A model generated the notes under the pieces. It ran no database searches. It was given only the letters and a program-made list of their open reading frames with translations, and was not told the origin of the DNA. Shown here piece after piece: positions 22,533 through 26,974 of a stretch of DNA of 26,974 nt. A program made the position numbers and the translations under genes. The stretch lies in contig JASJQH010000126.1 of the NCBI GenBank assembly GCA_040143965.1, forward strand, positions 1 to 26,974. The letters are read 5' to 3'. Within the stretch, counting starts at the first letter, position 1. The number at the start of each line of letters is the position of its first letter. This DNA is from Basidiobolus ranarum (lineage: Eukaryota > Basidiobolomycota > Basidiobolomycetes > Basidiobolales).

Positions 22533-25503
22533 CTAGTTAACATGAGAATATTGACGATAGAGTAAAGAAGGAGCTGTCCACATTGATACGCTGATGTTTC
22601 CACTAACATTGTTAATTGCAGAGCCTTCAGTAGTAGCTGGCTGCCCAGCTTTTTCTAAAGCGTAGATCTCTCTATCAGCAATCCCAAGTGTATCCTTAGG
22701 AAGCCATACTACTGGAACAGGTTCACGTAAAGCAGGATGCAAGAATGCAGAGTCAGGTCCCTGGTTGTAAACAGGAGGTAATGCTGTATTATGTTTGGAT
22801 TTGCGACGACTACAGTTCAACGTCGAGCAAGTTGAGTTTCGAGGGGTAGTGTTGTCACCATTGTTGTATTGAATATGATAATCGTTCTTCTCTGATTCTA
22901 AATGTTTGTCCAATTTGTGCATCTGAATCATCGAGGAATTGGATTCTGTTCCCATACTACTGATGGTCTCAGCGTAGCCCTCTTCACATGCTTGATTCTC
23001 CATTAGCCCTATAAGAGTAGGGTCTTCCACAATATTGATAGGCAAGAATTTGATCAATGGCCCAAATCCGCGCAAACCATACAGATTTGCTGCAAACGTA
23101 AGAACGAGCAATATTATTTGCATAATCAGTTGAGCGTAGGCACCTTTAGCAGAAACCAACCCAGCCATTGTCAAATGATAGATATACAATCCAACAAACA
23201 TGTGGTATATGGCTTTTGGGAATAGTAAGCCTCCTGACTGAAATTTGCTAAAATCATATACATACTGGAACTGATGGTGATATACAAAATAGAAGATCAG
23301 AAAGTATGTAGTGACAAAAATCAGTAGCAGCGGAGCAATAGTAGAGTATACAATTCCTGTCATGGAATAAACAATATATATATAAATGTCTGTATATCGC
23401 CAATAAAAGACTCACAACTATGTCTTAGTCACTAACCGATGACAAACACTAAGGTGTGTTGTGGAAAGAATGTGCCCCACTGGATACATGGCATCGCTTT
23501 CAAACGGGTCAATCTGCGTGGGGTTTTAGGTAACAGTGAAGTTGTTACAAATCTCAATAAGAAGGGCACAGCTTGTAAAAGCTCTTTAGCACCTCCGGAC
23601 AGTCCATTCAAAACCACATAGGTAATAAAAAATGTGGATGCTGTAGGCAAACTCGTTGCCAGAAGATCGATCACCGCACCTGGGTTATTGGTCAATTCAT
23701 GCAATACATTGAATACACCTCCCACAAATGTGGTTACGAGCAGAACATTCACAATCTAAATACGCTTAAATCAGTACTGCTGCAATCAATTGATATGAAA
23801 TAACATATATATACCAAAAAGAAAAAGTACTTGGTCATCACCGATATTTGAATATCGCTGTCGCGCACTAATCCTTCGTATCGAGAAAGTACTAATGTCC
23901 AAGTTAGTATCAGTAACTGACTCTCTGATTTCACATGGCGAAATGCTTACATGCAAGAATATGAGGCAACAGATTCATCAAAATTGACATTCCTAGGGAT
24001 GGCAAAACACCTTGAATGATACCAATAATGGCAGAGTTCCAGTTCTCCATTCCTTTCAGAGGAGGAATAAGTACTGCCAGCTTCTGAATGTTGAATAAGG
24101 CAGTAACAAAAGTGGCTGCACGATATTTCTTTGGTTAGTTTGTAGTATATCTGTGAAGGTAGGCAATATCCTTACCAGGAATAAACCAGAGAACAATCAA
24201 CCCAGCTCCCAAACCAATGGCGACGGTCTTACGAATGTATCTTTCGAGCGAGAACATGTTAAGATTCTCCCAGATCACTTCTTTAGGGTTGACTTCGAGA
24301 TACCTGCCTTCCATAACTAATGGCTTATTATGTGCCAAGGACTGTACAGCTAAATGAGCGGATATTTGTGAACGGAAGGTGATGAACGCTGAAGCTTTAC
24401 GTGGGAATTTAGAAGGATCTTTTTGTTGCTCCAGTATTTGTGCATTTAATCGTGCCAACTCTTGTTTGTAGTAATCGATGGAGTCAATCTTAGGCCCTCT
24501 GAATGGAATCCAACTTTGGCGATGTGTCGGTCGTTTGGGGGTTTTTGTAGGATCCTTCAAAGAAGCCATAATGAAATTAGATTCTGCTAGTTCAAGTTTT
24601 TCTAATACATTCTTTCGTTTCTTGACGTCTTTATGAAGTTTGCTTGCATTCCTAAAGTAACCAAAGTTAACTCCAGCTTTCACTCACGTTCAATCAGTGT
24701 TACAGTGCTTACTTGTTGATGTAAATATGTTGGATACCTCCAGGGTATAGAGAAAATACTTTCTTTAATTTCTCAGGATCGTTCAGCCTGTCAGGAATTC
24801 CCGTAATCAGAATTGTAGAAGATATTGGGTTGCTTTGATGCTCAGGGCTCAATAAATACTGCTGGCGAAGTTTGATATATTCACTGGTCTCTCTGTACAT
24901 AAAATATAATACAAGCCCTAAATAAAACGGTACATGTTAGTACTGACTTCAGGTTAGGCACCTAATTTGCAAAATAAAATACCAGTGAAAGTATAGTCAA
25001 GTATAACGTGAGCCCAAAAACTCGAAGGCTTAGTGATGTTACTGATACTGAAGTAATTAAGACCTTTACTCCTGTCCTTGTTCATAGTATTTACAGGTAG
25101 AAGTATGACCAAAGAGATAGCACTCATGATAGAGAATATGAAAAGACACATCCGTACAAACCGAAGAAAGACGTATGCATCCAAACCTATTCTTTTAAGC
25201 AGTACTTTGTCCGGAGTTTTGTATACGTCTATTATCCATGATATAGGACTCTTCCCAAGCTTTGGGGGACGTTTCCTTTAATGCAGCCCGAGTGTAAGAG
25301 GAAAGATAATAGATAAGAATCATGCAACAATGAACAACTTACTCCTCTTCGATCATAAAGGTTCTTGGCTCATATATACTATCGTCGAGATGTCGTACAA
25401 CAATATAGGCTACATAGAGTCCTCCCGCTATGCCCAAGTTAAACAACAAAGAAGACACAAACGAAGCAACTGAATCGTTATTAGTTGCATCAGTAGCTTC
25501 CAT
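22533..25503 (-). CDS. CSC1/OSCA/TMEM63-family osmosensitive cation channel
   Basis: Eight exons, complement(22533-23356, 23437-23755, 23815-23891, 23951-24115, 24176-24651, 24713-24917, 24983-25275, 25343-25503), give 839 residues. Order: TM1 (about 12-35); the RPPPLP-like EKRPPKLGKSPISWI; the GLDAYVFLRFVRMCLF segment with TM2 (about 95-120); TM3 (about 138-162). A large cytosolic domain (about 170-355, with ILITGIPDRL and AFITFRSQISAHLAVQ) comes next. The multi-TM pore region starts with TVAIGLGAGLIVLWFIP and includes YEGLVRDSDIQISVMTKYFFF and LLPKTPRRL. A hydrophilic C-tail carries FLHPALREPVPVVWLPKDTLG, the conserved extension of fungal members. Family members are mechanically or osmotically gated, calcium-permeable channels in plasma or internal membranes; some relate to lipid scramblases. 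All intron phases join cleanly and the length is normal. The start ATG has an A at -3. Confidence 0.93.
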
Positions 25504-26864
25504 TTAGTATTCTATAGGGAGTCAAAGCAAAGCTTCGGTATATCGTTCTAGAGTCGGTACTATTATATACTTTCTCAAAACATCATCTTGAAAGTCTATT
25601 AAATAGGTTGCTTATTATTCTATTTTTGAGAATACACGGAGTACATGACGATGATGATCTGCCATTAACGTTACATCAGGAACTCTCCAAGGAGATATAG
25701 TGGCAATGTGACCAATGGAAGAAATATAATATCCAAATCCAAATAATATTTACTATCACCAATTTACACCTCAGCTGAAATAGGCAAATATGGCGTTATG
25801 TTGACGTCGTGTTTGACACTATTCATTGACTACTTCAGATCAATTTTCATAATTAATCGGCGTTTTTAGAAATCAACTACTAATCTACGTCACAATGTTC
25901 CATCAGATATACTATGTATAGAGCAGAGTGATTTCCTCACAAATACTGTTTTTATATAGATCTCTCTTTGGACGCATCGGCAGACAACAAAATGAGGGTT
26001 GGTGAAGAGAAGATATTCCCCAGAAGTGTATCCGTAATTGGATTTAAAATAGCTGAGAAATTGGTCAAGTTCTCAATCCGAATGTTGATGCGCTCATGTT
26101 TCTGGTACTGTTCATCAGTGACAAAGTGCGGTCATTGTATATCCTCTAGTAGTGACACAATAGAGTGTGTATTTCTAGTGGAGAAAACTTACTGATATTA
26201 TGTTAACTCCATATAAAAGTACACACAATAGATCAAGTGAGATGCGTATAGTAAGGAGTGAGAGAAATGCTCTGCAATGCATACAATATATCTATGATAA
26301 ATAAAATCGTTGTAAATCACGTTTTGCAGTTGGAACGCTATTGTAAAATACAATTAGATACAAATGCCTATAGAGTAATAGTGAAGCCGTTATCCAACCG
26401 GAGAAGGATACCAATATAAAAGGCAAAATTTCAGTGACTCTGTGTAGCAGGGAGTATCACTGTACATGTGATATCTTGATGCTTGTCACAGTTTCAGATG
26501 CTAACCAAGTATCAATTGTAGGCCCACTTAGGAGTGCTTCAATACCAAGCATGTCCTGATTGTAGAGTGTATTGATGCTGCCGATGTTTATGTATTGAAT
26601 ATTACTCCACACGGATTGTAGAATATGCTGCATATTAAAGTGGGAAGGTTATTATTTAATGGTATCAGAACATATCTTCTGTTATGAATTCTTTATAATA
26701 CTATTATTGACATCAGCATCAAAATATGCGAGCTTTTGAAGTTAGTGGCTGCTACTTTCTTACAAGAAAACATCTTAGTATTTAGCATTGGAATTCATTG
26801 GTACGGAAAACTGCATATGTGTACCTATGGGTTAGGTTTTAGTAAGTTTGTTGGGCATCATTCA
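25504..26864. other. Upstream region of the CSC1 gene, no gene seen
   Basis: This is 1.36 kb holding the CSC1 promoter at its left side. A plus-strand frame of 75 codons at 25968-26195 has no domain or splice partner. A small inverted repeat (TATCAC...GTGATA, about 26455-26473) is too short to interpret. The sequence is AT-rich and otherwise featureless by eye. Confidence 0.45.
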
Positions 26865-26974
26865 TGTTGAAATTAGCATTGCCTAAACACCTATATAGTC
26901 ATATATAGCTTAGTACTTAGTTATCTTATAATTCACTAAGATATTATCAATTATTCTCATAAGGAATTTACTTA
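26865..26974 (+). mobile_element. LTR of the same fossil family, cut by the window edge
   Basis: The last 110 bp start TGTTGAAATTAGCATTGCC and continue to GGAATTTACTTA. They match the first 110 bp of the LTR at 13022 with about three differences. This could be a solo LTR or the 5' LTR of a longer element; the window ends before that can be seen. The high similarity suggests it is one of the younger copies here. Confidence 0.75.

Noticed and set aside
25968-26195. Plus-strand frame of 75 codons upstream of the CSC1 gene
   Set aside because: No domain, no homology recognised and no neighbouring exon.
26454-26475. Small inverted repeat TATCAC/GTGATA
   Set aside because: Six to seven base pairs in AT-rich DNA is expected by chance; no T-run or other terminator signal follows.

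Overview
The window looks like nuclear DNA of an early-diverging fungus, most likely Mucoromycota. The support is inferential. The DNA is AT-rich, nearly every gene is cut by introns of about 52-120 nt with GT...AG ends, intergenic spaces are long, and the gene set (complete CSN1, IMPACT/Yih1, a SIRT4-type sirtuin, a RUN-domain protein, a CSC1 channel) fits such a fungus. I cannot name the genus. Seven protein genes were reconstructed exon by exon by joining frames across GT/AG introns; six are complete and one enters from the left edge.

Layout. 1-2842 (+): 3' part of a 16-exon unrecognised gene with coiled coils and a C-terminal membrane anchor. 3262-4292 (-): IMPACT/Yih1. 5168-6174 (+): class II (SIRT4-like) sirtuin. 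6965-8833 (-): RUN-domain plus coiled-coil protein without a FYVE finger. 10000-11777 (+): COP9 signalosome subunit 1. 12268-13725: a cluster of LTR-retrotransposon fossils. 13726-15778: gene-free, uninterpretable DNA. 15779-17772 (-): bHLH-zipper transcription factor. 17773-22532: a 4.8 kb gene desert, part of which is less AT-rich and may be a decayed element. 22533-25503 (-): CSC1/OSCA/TMEM63-type channel. 25504-26864: no gene. 26865-26974: start of another LTR of the same family, cut by the window edge.

The genes do not form a pathway; they are ordinary eukaryotic single-gene units in convergent and divergent pairs. IMPACT (control of the Gcn2 amino-acid stress kinase), CSN1 (cullin deneddylation) and the sirtuin are all regulatory, but their proximity is probably chance.

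The most informative structure is the LTR cluster. It contains a solo LTR nested in an older LTR with a 5-bp target duplication. It also contains two same-orientation LTRs bounded by one 5-bp duplication and separated by only 3 bp. Finally, it holds a head-to-head inverted LTR pair whose flanking bases make sense if the 40-bp spacer was flipped by recombination between the two LTRs. I found no convincing novel system (no defence island, CRISPR or gene cluster).
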